In this document: positions 41,601-48,480 of the stretch, piece by piece | Layout of the letters: each line of letters opens with the position of its first letter | Position numbering within the stretch: position 1 is the first letter of the stretch | Origin: Lycocorax pyrrhopterus obiensis | Lineage: Eukaryota; Chordata; Aves; Passeriformes; Paradisaeidae | DNA length: 64,000 nucleotides | Direction of reading: 5' to 3' | Assembly (NCBI GenBank): GCA_014706295.1 | Contig: JACSVZ010000007.1 | Location: 5,361,699 to 5,425,698 of the forward strand | Program-made: the position numbers and the translations under genes | Notes under the pieces: generated by a model | Databases searched by the model: none | Seen by the model: only the letters and a program-made list of their open reading frames with translations | Told to the model about the DNA's origin: nothing

Positions 41601-44007
41601 GCTAAGTTAGAGACCTTGCAGCCAGCACTAGGTTGGTCTGGAGCAGCTGCAGTGTGGGAAGGGAACAAGGCCCAGCTGCCTCCATCACCACGCTCTGCTG
41701 TCCCTCCCTCCACGGACACTGGATTTAGATCTCTCATGCCATGTCACACCACAGCCAAGCTCACTGAAGGGACCCCTCTGGCTACACCATGGGATGAGTG
41801 GGAGCCTCTGTGCTGAAAACTCCATGGCAGTGCTGCTAAAGACACTGGGATCTAAATATGGCCTATGGCAACATTAGCAGTCAGAAACACAAGTCTGCCA
41901 GGTGAGAAAAAAGCTGTTCTTTAAAATAAAGAAAACTAAGGGAAGGGAGGTAAGGGACCATAACAAAATTAGAGACTTCTAGGAAAGCAGAATGCAGAGG
42001 CCTTCATTAAGAGGATGGAGCAGGATAAATAAAAAAATAAAAATGAACTCAACTTGTAAGAGATTTTTTATTAATTTTAAGTGCACCCAACATGAACACA
42101 GTAATAACAATGGGCAAAAAAGATGAACCTTAGTATGGACTGAAGTCACAGGTTAGACTACATGCTTTACATAGGCTGCAAATAACAATGTATAGGTTTT
42201 GGAATGCTAAACCCCTCTGAGATGTGCCATAGCAGTATCACAGCTGCTACTTTTATGCAGTACAGAGAAGTAACTCAACCTTTTGCCTATCAAATTCTCC
42301 CTTGCAAAGGAAAATAAAGCCTCAAGTCAGCATTGTTGAAGTTAAACAGTAACACTTTACAAGCTACAGAAACACACACACTACTTTAACAAGCAGCTTA
42401 ATTACGCTATGAAACATCAATGTATTTTTAAAAATGTATTGGAGTGGGGAGATTAAATCTGGAACATACTACACACCAGCATTAGCAAAATTTTGCTGAA
42501 GCATATTCTTCTTTGCAGCCACCTGTCTCATGATGAAGGGAACCAGTCTGAAGAGTCTTTTGCTCAAACATACTCCAAGTACACTTAACTAGCCTGATCA
42601 TCTTGGAGCATACAGGGAAATTTGGGAAATTATCCTAATGAGGCAGAAAACAAGTATTTTACACTCCGAGCATTACATTTCCTACACCCACCCTGTCCAC
42701 CAAAATAGTGATCTTATAAGATTTACACACCACCCTTTAGGGGTACAGGCCCAGACACAGAGAAATTAACCTGTTTTGTAAGAAACTACCATTCTACAAA
42801 GAAAAAGCTACTTCAAAAAGCACTAAGGCATCAACTTAAAATTAAGTATTTCTAAAGGCTACACTGGCCACTAAGACATGTGACTGTTATCAATCATTCT
42901 ACCCTCTATCAGGAACTTGCATCCCCACCCCTCCAATTACTACCGATTTTAAACACAATCCCAACTACTAAAAAAAGCCATTTTGGAGAAACTCTGCCAG
43001 CAAGTTGGAGATCGTTCACACCAATACCAGATTTAAAAAGGTGACATACAACACTCTGGTGGCACCTCCCTATAAATTAAGAGGTTAGGGTAAACACACA
43101 CTTTAGTCTATTAAAAAAAAAAAAACAAACAAGCAAAACTCCACTGAAACTGTAGTTATTTTACAGAATCCCAGAACTATCAGGTTTGGAAGGGTCCTCT
43201 GGAGATCCCTCCTGCCCAGGCAGGGTCACCTGCTGCAGTAGGTTACACGGGAATGCGTCCAGGTGGGTTTTGAACGCGTCCACAGAGGGAGACTCCACGC
43301 CCTCCCTGGGCAGCTGTTCCAGTGCTCTACCACCCTAAACGCAGAGAAGTTCTTCCTTATGTTGAGGTGGCACTTCTTGGGTTTTAGTTTAGCTCCCTAG
43401 TAAACGGAATGCATCCTGTACCACAAAGAAGACTCTTTAATAAATAAACGCATTTTTACTGTTTCTAGTCTAAGGATTAAGCGTATTTTAATAACGTTTT
43501 ATTCTGGGGGCAGATGGTGTCGTTTAAGAGCCCTTCTCCATTAAACGCCTGAGCTCAGCCAACGCTCGCTTTACATAACACCGCAAACTGCCACTGTAAA
43601 CAGCTTGTTCCGGGTTGCAATTTTCTTCCCAAGTCCGTTGTGCTCAGCGACCACGACCAAGCGAGACCGTGACAGCGGAGCTCGCCGGGGCGTCCATTGT
43701 CCACCTCGCCCCGAGCCAGAAAGGCGAGGGCTGAGCGAGCCGGAGCTCCCGGCGCGTCACCGCCTGGGCCGGGGCGGCTCCGCTCGGCGCTTCCCCCGCT
43801 CGGGCAGGGCACACGGAGCTCCTTCCGAGGGACGGGAGGGCCGGGGAACCCCGGCCGGGCTCAGAGCCCGGGGCAGAGCCGCGGCCCCCTCGGCCCCGCC
43901 GCACGCCCGCCCTCGCCGAGCCCACACCGCACCGCTCCCCTCAGGGCGCGGCCTGCGCCCACCCGGCCCCCGCTCACCTGGTCGCCGGCGGTTCCCTCTC
44001 CGGACAT
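2556..44007 (-). CDS. CSTF3: CSTF3 (CstF-77), 5' part of the gene, exons 1-15, partial at the C-terminus
   Basis: Cleavage stimulation factor subunit 3 is the scaffold of the CstF complex. It dimerises through its HAT repeats, bridges CstF-50 and CstF-64, contacts CPSF in the nucleus, and so supports mRNA 3'-end cleavage and polyadenylation. Fifteen exons were assembled by eye on the minus strand. All have GT donors and AG acceptors, all phases join, and the 459 predicted residues follow the human protein almost without gaps from about residue 11 onward. The N-terminus reads [10 protein letters not shown], one residue longer than human. The product covers the HAT-N domain and, by comparison with the mouse structure, about two thirds of HAT-C. 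The next expected exon ([11 protein letters not shown] region) is not present in positions 1-2555, so the gene continues past the window edge. No frameshift or internal stop was seen. Identification is near certain; individual exon edges could be off by a base or two. Confidence 0.97.
2756..2899 (-). CDS. CSTF3: CSTF3 exon 14 (residues 378-425)
   Basis: A 144-base, phase-0 exon with [18 protein letters not shown], then KKARED and [16 protein letters not shown]. Against human CSTF3 as I recall it, the visible changes are GRT for GRM and EDA for EDT. The acceptor is CACCTTAG and the donor AAG|GTAATC. Part of HAT-C. Confidence 0.97.
2900..4105 (-). other. CSTF3: CSTF3 intron 13
   Basis: A 1.2-kb intron between exons 13 and 14 with GT/AG ends. 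I see no other gene, RNA or recognisable mobile element in it. Confidence 0.85.
4106..4180 (-). CDS. CSTF3: CSTF3 exon 13 (residues 353-377)
   Basis: A 75-base, phase-0 exon encoding [18 protein letters not shown] to DIDPTL, with acceptor TTTCACTTAG and donor CTG|GTAAGA. It lies within HAT-C. Confidence 0.96.
4181..5314 (-). other. CSTF3: CSTF3 intron 12
   Basis: A 1.1-kb intron between exons 12 and 13. Nothing further is recognised; the short ORFs in it have no coding character. Confidence 0.85.
5315..5431 (-). CDS. CSTF3: CSTF3 exon 12 (residues 314-352)
   Basis: A 117-base, phase-0 exon from [19 protein letters not shown] to [11 protein letters not shown], a complete HAT-type helix pair. 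The acceptor is TTATAACAG and the donor GAG|GTGAGC. Confidence 0.96.
5432..5835 (-). other. CSTF3: CSTF3 intron 11
   Basis: A 404-base intron. The 3' end, next to exon 12, is an AT-rich stretch leading into TTATAACAG. Nothing else is seen. Confidence 0.85.
5836..5945 (-). CDS. CSTF3: CSTF3 exon 11 (residues 277-313)
   Basis: A 110-base exon that completes a valine codon, then reads [18 protein letters not shown] and ends at KLLAEKG. It holds a typical HAT motif with [10 protein letters not shown]. The acceptor is GCCCACAG and the donor GGG|GTAAGC. Part of HAT-C, the dimerisation half of the protein. Confidence 0.97.
5946..6448 (-). other. CSTF3: CSTF3 intron 10
   Basis: A 503-base intron between exons 10 and 11. 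No additional feature is recognised. Confidence 0.85.
6449..6611 (-). CDS. CSTF3: CSTF3 exon 10 (residues 223-277), HAT-N/HAT-C linker
   Basis: The largest exon in the window at 163 bases, from [12 protein letters not shown] to [10 protein letters not shown] plus one base. It carries the proline- and glutamine-rich linker ([16 protein letters not shown]) between the two HAT domains, then the start of HAT-C. Its coding strand contains a run of eight Cs (plus-strand Gs at 6557-6564) that stays in frame. The acceptor is GTTTCAG and the donor GTAATT. Confidence 0.97.
6865..6942 (-). CDS. CSTF3: CSTF3 exon 9 (residues 197-222)
   Basis: A 78-base, phase-0 exon encoding [15 protein letters not shown]… to ARRVAK. 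The acceptor is TTCTCCAG and the donor AAG|GTACAA, which is non-consensus from +4 on but has A at +3. It forms the last helices of HAT-N. Confidence 0.95.
6943..9492 (-). other. CSTF3: CSTF3 intron 8, with a GC-rich block
   Basis: A 2.55-kb intron. About 7255-9285 is visibly richer in G and C than the AT-rich intron sequence on either side, with fairly abrupt edges. It contains open frames of up to 132 codons that I do not recognise. It might be an old inserted repeat, such as LTR-derived sequence, but I could not identify termini or target duplications. Confidence 0.6.
9493..9619 (-). CDS. CSTF3: CSTF3 exon 8 (residues 154-196)
   Basis: A 127-base exon with [19 protein letters not shown] near the start and [11 protein letters not shown] at the end. 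The acceptor is TGTTTAG and the donor GAG|GTAATC. It encodes helices of HAT repeats in the N-terminal HAT domain. The next intron is 2.55 kb. Confidence 0.96.
9727..9761 (-). CDS. CSTF3: CSTF3 exon 7, 35-base micro-exon (residues 143-154)
   Basis: Encodes [11 protein letters not shown] plus the first two bases of a valine codon, between acceptor CACCTAG and donor GTAAGT. It is flanked by introns of 96 and 107 bases, so exon 6 to exon 8 forms a tight cluster. The frame closes with the A that begins exon 8. Confidence 0.94.
9858..9924 (-). CDS. CSTF3: CSTF3 exon 6 (residues 120-142)
   Basis: A 67-base exon that completes the split lysine codon and encodes [13 protein letters not shown]…IMSYQ. 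The acceptor is CCTCAG and the donor CAG|GTATGT. The following intron is only 96 bases. Part of HAT-N. Confidence 0.95.
9925..11282 (-). other. CSTF3: CSTF3 intron 5
   Basis: A 1.36-kb intron between exons 5 and 6. Apart from T-rich patches near 10440-10510, I see nothing in it. Confidence 0.85.
11283..11380 (-). CDS. CSTF3: CSTF3 exon 5 (residues 88-120)
   Basis: A 98-base exon from [11 protein letters not shown] to GKLPSYK; the last lysine codon is split AA|A. The acceptor is AACAG before TTG. A second AG nine bases downstream would drop LFQ and is rejected because the protein family keeps those residues. The donor is a consensus GTAAGT. Part of HAT-N. Confidence 0.95.
11381..11761 (-). 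other. CSTF3: CSTF3 intron 4
   Basis: A 381-base intron between the 33-base exon 4 and exon 5. No other feature is recognised. Confidence 0.85.
11762..11794 (-). CDS. CSTF3: CSTF3 exon 4, 33-base micro-exon (residues 77-87)
   Basis: Encodes [11 protein letters not shown] in phase 0, between acceptor CTATAG and donor AAG|GTGAGT. It lies after the very large intron 3 and is too short for ordinary ORF detection. The residues bridge exon 3 (…EAE) and exon 5 (LFQRC…) exactly as in the vertebrate protein. Confidence 0.94.
16699..16875 (-). mobile_element. CR1-like LINE 3' fragment, minus orientation
   Basis: Reading the plus strand, an AGAATTTCAGTCGGAAGGAAC-like start is followed by GATCACCCAGTC, then CTCAAGGATATTCTTAAGGGC, CTCTGGGCATTGACC and GGAAGCCTGTCCCAGTGTT. 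This order matches the reverse complement of avian CR1 3' ends. It is clearly diverged. Location is inside CSTF3 intron 3. Confidence 0.7.
30836..31010 (+). mobile_element. MIR-like ancient SINE
   Basis: The plus strand contains AGCCAGGTGCCAAAAGCACT, then CCTCACAACAACCCTGTGAG, GTAGGTA, CAGGTTAAATAACTTACCCA and AGACACAGCACATCAGCAGA. This is the order and spacing of the MIR core and 3' region. MIR elements predate the amniote radiation. The copy lies in CSTF3 intron 3. Confidence 0.75.
34240..34378 (-). terminator. CSTF3: Candidate intronic polyadenylation signals for a short CSTF3 transcript
   Basis: On the minus strand, ATTAAA hexamers lie at 34378-34373 and 34308-34303, about 155 and 225 bases into intron 3. 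The first is followed by GTATTGGGTC and GTTGATGATTGTTG. The second is followed by GGTATTGGAGTG and a GCTTGTCGTGTC element. This spacing suits cleavage at roughly 34350 or 34285. Hexamers are common by chance in AT-rich introns, so the site is a candidate only. Confidence 0.3.
34502..34531 (-). other. CSTF3: CSTF3 exon 3 read-through extension ending in TAA
   Basis: If the exon 3 donor is skipped, the frame continues for nine codons (VNIFTFFLI) to a TAA at 34502-34504. The product would be about 85 residues, ending within HAT-N. The frame and stop are read directly from the sequence. Use as a real short isoform is inferred from the known mammalian case. Confidence 0.5.
34532..34627 (-). CDS. 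CSTF3: CSTF3 exon 3 (residues 45-76)
   Basis: A 96-base, phase-0 exon running from [15 protein letters not shown] to KLYIEAE within HAT repeats 1-2. The donor GAG|GTTAAT is weak (T at +3, A at +5). It opens the 22.7-kb intron 3, the intron that carries a regulated polyadenylation site in other vertebrates. If the donor is not used, translation adds VNIFTFFLI and stops. Confidence 0.96.
34628..34756 (-). other. CSTF3: CSTF3 intron 2 (129 bases)
   Basis: A very short intron between exons 2 and 3, with the weak donor GTTTAG and acceptor TTTTTAG. Its small size may allow intron-definition splicing despite the weak donor. Confidence 0.9.
34757..34858 (-). CDS. CSTF3: CSTF3 exon 2 (residues 11-44)
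   Basis: A 102-base, phase-0 exon beginning TAEYVPEKV and ending LIREAQ, at the start of the first HAT repeat. The acceptor is TTTTCTAG. The donor is CAG|GTTTAG, which departs from the GTRAGT consensus at +3 to +6 and looks weak. Only 129 bases of intron separate it from exon 3. Confidence 0.96.
36060..36172 (-). mobile_element. CR1-like LINE 3' fragment, minus orientation
   Basis: The plus strand reads CCCAGAATCCCAGGATGG, then GGCTGGAAGGGATCACAG, CACCTGGTCCAACTTCCCTG and AAGCAGGGCCATCCCAGGGC. This is the typical reverse complement of an avian CR1 3' terminus. It is about 110 bases and 5'-truncated, as most CR1 copies are. Located in CSTF3 intron 1. Confidence 0.8.
36618..36645. repeat. AT-rich inverted repeat, 12-base perfect arms
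   Basis: TTAATTTGATTT (36618-36629) pairs with AAATCAAATTAA (36634-36645) around a four-A loop. It lies in CSTF3 intron 1. No terminal repeats or target duplication were noticed. Confidence 0.85.
43162..43392 (-). mobile_element. CR1 LINE 3' fragment, minus orientation
   Basis: The plus strand carries ACAGAATCCCAGAACTATCA, then GGTTTGGAAGGGTCC, GGCAGGGTCACCTGCTGCAG, GCGTCCAGGTGGGTTTTGAA, GACTCCACGCCCTCCCTGGG, CTGTTCCAGTGCTCTACCAC and TTCTTCCTTATGTTGAGGTG. This is the best preserved CR1 copy in the window, about 230 bases. It lies in intron 1 about 600 bases inside exon 1, next to an A13 run. Confidence 0.88.
43978..44007 (-). CDS. CSTF3: CSTF3 exon 1, coding part (residues 1-10)
   Basis: Encodes [10 protein letters not shown] and ends at a strong donor, CAG|GTGAGC. 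The start is fixed by an in-frame TAA three codons upstream (44014-44016) and a G at -3. It lies inside the CpG island. The 5' untranslated part continues upstream to an undetermined start site, probably within about 44100-44200. Confidence 0.93.
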
Positions 44008-44266
44008 GGCGCGTTAAAACCGGGCTGGGGCGCAGGGCCCCAAGCGGGTTAAACCCCTTAAAAACGCTCCTCCGGCCGCAGCCGCCGCGCCCGGGAGAGC
44101 GGCAGCGAGAGAGCGGCAAAATGGCGGCGGCACCTCCGGCCCGGGGGCGGGGGAGCGGGGCTGGCGGGAGGAAGTGCGTCATCGAGGCGCGCGGGGGCGG
44201 CCGGAAGTGGCCGGAGCGGCGCTCTGAGGGCGGGCGGCCGCGGTGTGGAGGCTGCGCTGGGGCGGC

Positions 44267-44322
44267 GCTTCCTGTTCCTTTCCTTTTTCCTCCCTTTTCC
44301 CTGTCCCTTCCTTCCTTTTCCA
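44267..44322 (+). repeat. Pyrimidine-rich tract upstream of the CSTF3 promoter
   Basis: Fifty-six bases of almost pure C and T on the plus strand, built of CCTTT, TTCC and CCCTT blocks with Gs only at 44274 and 44303. It lies between the CSTF3-proximal motifs and the divergent side of the CpG island. Confidence 0.8.
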
Positions 44323-44477
44323 CGTTGTGGGGGCAGAGCTGGCTCCCCGCAGCCGCTCCCGCCCGACATGGGCAGGACGAAGCCGCGATGCTCGGCCCGG
44401 CCCGTCCCGGCCATGTCGTGAGGGTGGCCCCGGGAGCCGCCGTAGCCGCGCTTGCGAGAGTCGCGGCGTTGCCGTTC

Positions 44478-44510
44478 GCTCCCTTCGCCCGCTCCCTTCG
44501 CCCGCTCCCC
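44478..44510 (+). repeat. 13-base tandem repeat, 2.5 copies
   Basis: Two identical copies of GCTCCCTTCGCCC (44478-44490 and 44491-44503), followed by a partial copy, GCTCCCC. It lies inside the CpG island on its divergent side. Confidence 0.9.
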
Positions 44511-44600
44511 GTGTCCTGCGGGGCGCAGGGAGCGGAGGGGCTTTGGTGACTTCCAGCGGCACCTGGCCGGCGCTGTGCCTTCGCTGCTGTAACGCCAGCG

Positions 44601-44819
44601 ATGGCCGCCAGCCGCAGACTCGTCCCTTCCACCTCACAAGAGCTCTTGCTAGTCGAGGCAAGTTCAAAACGCAGGCTGAGATCTCGGTCACGAAAGACCT
44701 CAAGGATACAGGAGGCAGCTCCCCCTAAAGCTACTTCGTTTTATTTACGAAATACCCACCAGCCTGTTCGTGAGAGAAGGGCCTTGAATCAGCCACTGCA
44801 GGGAAACTGTGCTATATGA
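44601..44819 (+). other. Small ORF (72 codons) on the divergent side of the CSTF3 promoter, coding status unknown
   Basis: Starts MAASRRLVPSTSQELL with a strong context (G at -3 and +4), contains a basic serine/arginine segment (KRRLRSRSRKTSR, about residues 23-35), and ends QGNCAI. It begins in the CpG island edge and runs into AT-richer DNA, so unlike the other ORFs here it is not explained by GC bias alone. I do not recognise the product. An AATAAA on the same strand at 45058-45063 could end a short unspliced transcript. It could equally be part of a non-coding divergent RNA. Confidence 0.2.
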
Positions 44820-47800
44820 AAAAAAATCTGGAGGAGGCTTTGCAGATACCAAGGTGAATTAGCTGCCTTCACAGCAGTGTAAGTGTTCTTAAAATTGTGG
44901 AATACAGGCATGCAGAAATACATGAAGTAACTCGGTGTCAGTGCTGGGGGTTCCTTTCTGCCTCGTTTTCCAAAAGTCCCATTCTTAAGCCACAGAAGTG
45001 TGGAAAGAGGACATAAGGAAAACATAATACGCGCCTTCTGAAGCTTCACCTGGGAAAAATAAAGGGAGCAGAGAGTTAAGAGTTATTTGACTAATTGTGC
45101 AGTAGCATTTCGCAGAATTTTGGTTCTTCAAAATTGAAATACAAACCGAGATCTGTCTTGGCAGATAAGCTGTCCTGTCCTTGGAGATCAGTGGCTTTGT
45201 GATACGAGCCTAATTTGTTGAAAATGTTTGAGAAATAAATACAATTTCTTTCCAAAACCCCTGCAATTTTCCAATTCATTCTTGTAATGTTTTTCCATTT
45301 CCTATACAGGAACTAATTCCTTCGAAGTAATTGCTTGAAGCAATGCTGGTGAAACCTCTAATTAGACAATACTTACGTTACTCCAGGCCTGCAGAGTGTC
45401 AGCTGCCTCCCTGGCCTGGCTGAAATTTTTTTTCTAGTTCGTCAGCTTTACATTTTGGTATGAATCTCACACCAAAGGAGCAGTATTACTTAACAAAAAA
45501 GTGTGTAAGTGACAGGTTGTGTTTCAAAGTATGCTGGAAAGTGTTTCCTTGTCTTAAATTTAGAGTTTAAATAGAGCAGTGTTTAGCTTAACTCAAGTTT
45601 TGTCTCGCTGTAACTTAAATTTGGGCCTTGTGCAAAAGTCACCTGGCTTGATAGTGCTGTAAATTCATTTTAGTTGGCCCATTGAACAAGGCTGATTTGG
45701 GGCTTTCACCTTGGTGGCATGAGGGCAAGTAATAGGGACGCAACAGCCGAGCTTACAACAAGTACTTAGTTGGAGATTCCTCTGGCACAGCCCAAAGGTT
45801 GTTTTCCAACCTGGCTGTTCCTTCCCTTTCTTCTGAAGCTGCGTCATCTCCAGGGGAGTAGCTCGAGGCTCCCAGCCCGAGGTAGCTGGGGCAGTGAGGA
45901 CATGATTACAGGCCTGGCTGCTTGGAAGGGCTGCACTTTAATTTTCAGATGGTTTGTGATATCAAAGCAAGAGGACATTGTTAATACCTGCTGTGCTGTA
46001 GTGATTCATGCTTAGTTCAGTCATTGCCATGGAACTTAATGGCAAGCCATGAGTTAACAAGGAAACTTTTGTGGATGATAGTGCTCTGGGAGGGCATGTG
46101 GCAGAAATCAAAAACAAATCTGAAGCTGGTCAGGAATTGAAGACTGCTGTACCTACAGGTCTGTGGTGCTTAAAACTGGAAGAAAATGAGAACCTAAATA
46201 GATGCTGAACCTTAAAGGCTGCCAGGCCAAGATCTTGGCAAACTGTGAGTGAAGCAAATTTGAAAGGAAGCTGCTTTCACAGAGTTGGGGCAGCAGTTAT
46301 CAAACAGACCTGACATACCTGTCTTCCAAGTGATTTTAGCTGCCACAGCAGCTTAGTTTTAACGCTAGTTATGAAATCACAGGTTTTGTGCAACTATAAC
46401 CACTAAAAACATTGTTTGCAACCTTATTTTTGAAAGGATTCAATCACAGATGTAATTATGTTAATTATGTCTGCTCAGTGCTAGAGAGAAAGTTTAAGGC
46501 CCTTAGATTTGAGCTGCCCTATTACTTTCTGTGTCAGTGCTGAATCTCAAGCTACCAGAGTGCAGAGGATGCTGAAGATTGTCCTCCCCACTGTGTCACC
46601 AGCGTAACCACGCTGGTGGAGGCTGTGGGCTGTCACCCCTCCTCTGAGATGGGTTTCAAACACAGGGTAAAGGTATGTTGACCTGAAAGCTGAGAGGTCC
46701 TGTCTTGCTCTTGGCCAGGGGGATGGTGAGCCCTGGTGTTTCTTCGGGTGAGACTTCTGCAGTGCCTGAGCCCCATATAGAATCCATAATCCCTCCTTTT
46801 GTATTTCTAAATTGACAACACCGTGGGAATTCTGTGAACTAAAAATAAGAAGGCAGTCTAAATTAGTATTTCCATAGGCCATAATTAAGAATGAAATTCA
46901 TCCTTCTGCCAAACTGGTTTCCTTCCCATTTGACATCCAGTGAGTTGTGTCTCACTCATCACGTGCATCAATGTAAAACATGAGGGAGGAAGCAAAACCC
47001 AAACAAGCTTTGCTGAGTTTGTTTTCTTGGGCTCTGTACTGGTACTACTGGAGTTTGTAGTCAAGAGGGAAGGAAGCATCTGAGGGCATTTGGGTGGTGA
47101 GGAGGAGAAGGCAGTAGTGGGACTGAAACTAGTTTAGAAATTTAGTGTATAAGCAGAAAACAAAGGTGAATGGACCAGTGAATAAGTAGCATGATTAGTA
47201 GAAAATAATTACGGCAGACTACATAGTTGCAGTAATGTATTTTAATAGTGTAATAAGATGTTAAAATTCTGGGTTGAATCCTAGCCTCCTCAACATCAAT
47301 TCATTTGCTTGAATTGCCTACCATTTAATGCTATTTATTACAGTATTGCATAATTTATTTTTTGTAAGCAGCTTTTCAGTTTTCTAAGAAAAGTATAAAT
47401 AATCATCACATCGACCAAAGATGCTTGTTCTAAATCTTGTTCTGTTTTCAATGCAGAATTCTTTTCCAGTGCAAGTAGTTACTGCCTTTCTATAACACTT
47501 CTTGCTGTTGTGGATCATTATTAGTATTCATCAATGTTTATTTCTATTGCCTTGTGGATTCGGTGAAAAATTTGCCATAATGAAATGAAATCTGAAGCTG
47601 GATCAATCTCTCTGTGGTCAAAGCTGTATTTTAAGGATGAAACACTAAACAGTGAACATAGTGCTGTAAATTATTTAAGCCAACAACTGGGTATCTTCAG
47701 AGGCAAGGTTACATTGGTTTTTTCCTTAAGATTTGTGGGCAGATATTTATGGATGTACCATTTATAGTGTACATACAGTGAGTGTAACAAGTCCCGAATG

Positions 47801-48030
47801 CTTTGGGTGTACAGTCTGTGTGCAGACCAGTTCCCCAGGACGGGCACAGTCAGTCCCACATGTCCAGCAGCCGTTCCTCTGGCATTCCTACATGTCCGGT
47901 GCCAGGCTGCAACAGTGTCCAAGGGTCTCAAAATCAGAGAGAGACTGATACCCACCAGCTCTGCCTGGACAAAATTTCTAGGCAGAAAAAGAGTAGAAAT
48001 CTCGAAAAACTCAAATTACACAACGAAGTT

Positions 48031-48117
48031 AAAAAAAACCAGCACACAAAAAAACCCAAACCAAAACAAAAAACCCACCAAACCAACAACAGCAACAACA
48101 ACAACAAAAACCAACTG
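48031..48117 (+). repeat. A/C-rich low-complexity tract with (CAA)n core
   Basis: About 87 bases consisting almost only of A and C, with a CAA-repeat core at 48084-48108. It sits just after a moderately GC-rich stretch (about 47790-47960), so it could be the decayed tail of a retrocopy. No parent sequence was recognised. Confidence 0.8.
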
Positions 48118-48334
48118 AAAAATGCTGTTTGTTTGTGTACTGGATCAAAGTGGAGTCCAAATGATGCCTTGCAGCTGGAGGGAGCAAGATGAGGTAATGT
48201 ATACAAATAGCAGCACAGTTCACTGATTGCAGTGTTGTCAAATTTTTGAGTGTTTGTAACCTAAGTGTTTTTGAAGTCGCTAAAATGTGCCTGATGACCA
48301 CTAGCATGGCTACATGTGTTGCTGTGGCTTGTCC

Positions 48335-48480
48335 CTGTCGGCCTGTGCCCACTCGGTGTCCCCAGCGCTGTGACTCACCCGGGAGGTGGCAGACGAACAC
48401 CGCTGCGGCTCGGCTGGAAGCGGAGCGAGGGGACGAGCTGCACGTACCTGGCAGCCGCCCAACAGGGAAAATGGCACGGC
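48335..48480. other. Isolated CpG-dense patch
   Basis: About 14 CpG dinucleotides fall in 145 bases, in a region where CpG is otherwise rare. It lies about 4 kb upstream of CSTF3. It could be a small unmethylated regulatory element or a lncRNA promoter. No gene is recognised on either strand. Confidence 0.45.

Larger units (their letters stand above)
34859..43977 (-). other. CSTF3: CSTF3 intron 1 (9.1 kb)
   Basis: AT-rich first intron. It holds two CR1-like fragments (36.06 and 43.16 kb), a near-perfect AT-rich hairpin at 36618-36645, and an A13 run at 43113-43125. No other gene was recognised. Confidence 0.85.
43640..44640. promoter_or_regulatory. CSTF3: CpG island and TATA-less promoter of CSTF3, possibly bidirectional
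   Basis: About 1 kb of very GC- and CpG-rich sequence spans CSTF3 exon 1 and extends 600 bases upstream, against AT-rich DNA on both sides. No TATA box is evident. Motifs visible upstream of the start codon include AAAATGGCGGC (YY1-like, 44118-44127), a GC box near 44143-44152, TGCGTCA (CRE-like, 44175-44181) and CCGGAAGTGG (ETS-like, 44201-44210). This composition is typical of housekeeping promoters. Long open frames here on both strands arise from GC bias. Confidence 0.85.

Noticed and set aside
43605..44703. Long overlapping open frames on both strands (up to 314 codons) in the CpG island
   Set aside because: Stop codons are rare in very GC-rich DNA. The frames overlap CSTF3 exon 1, its donor and the 5' UTR, are low-complexity R/P/G/A-rich, and resemble no known protein.
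47803..48192. 129-codon plus-strand open frame
   Set aside because: Its second half is translation of low-complexity A/C sequence (K, N, P and T runs). No recognisable domain.
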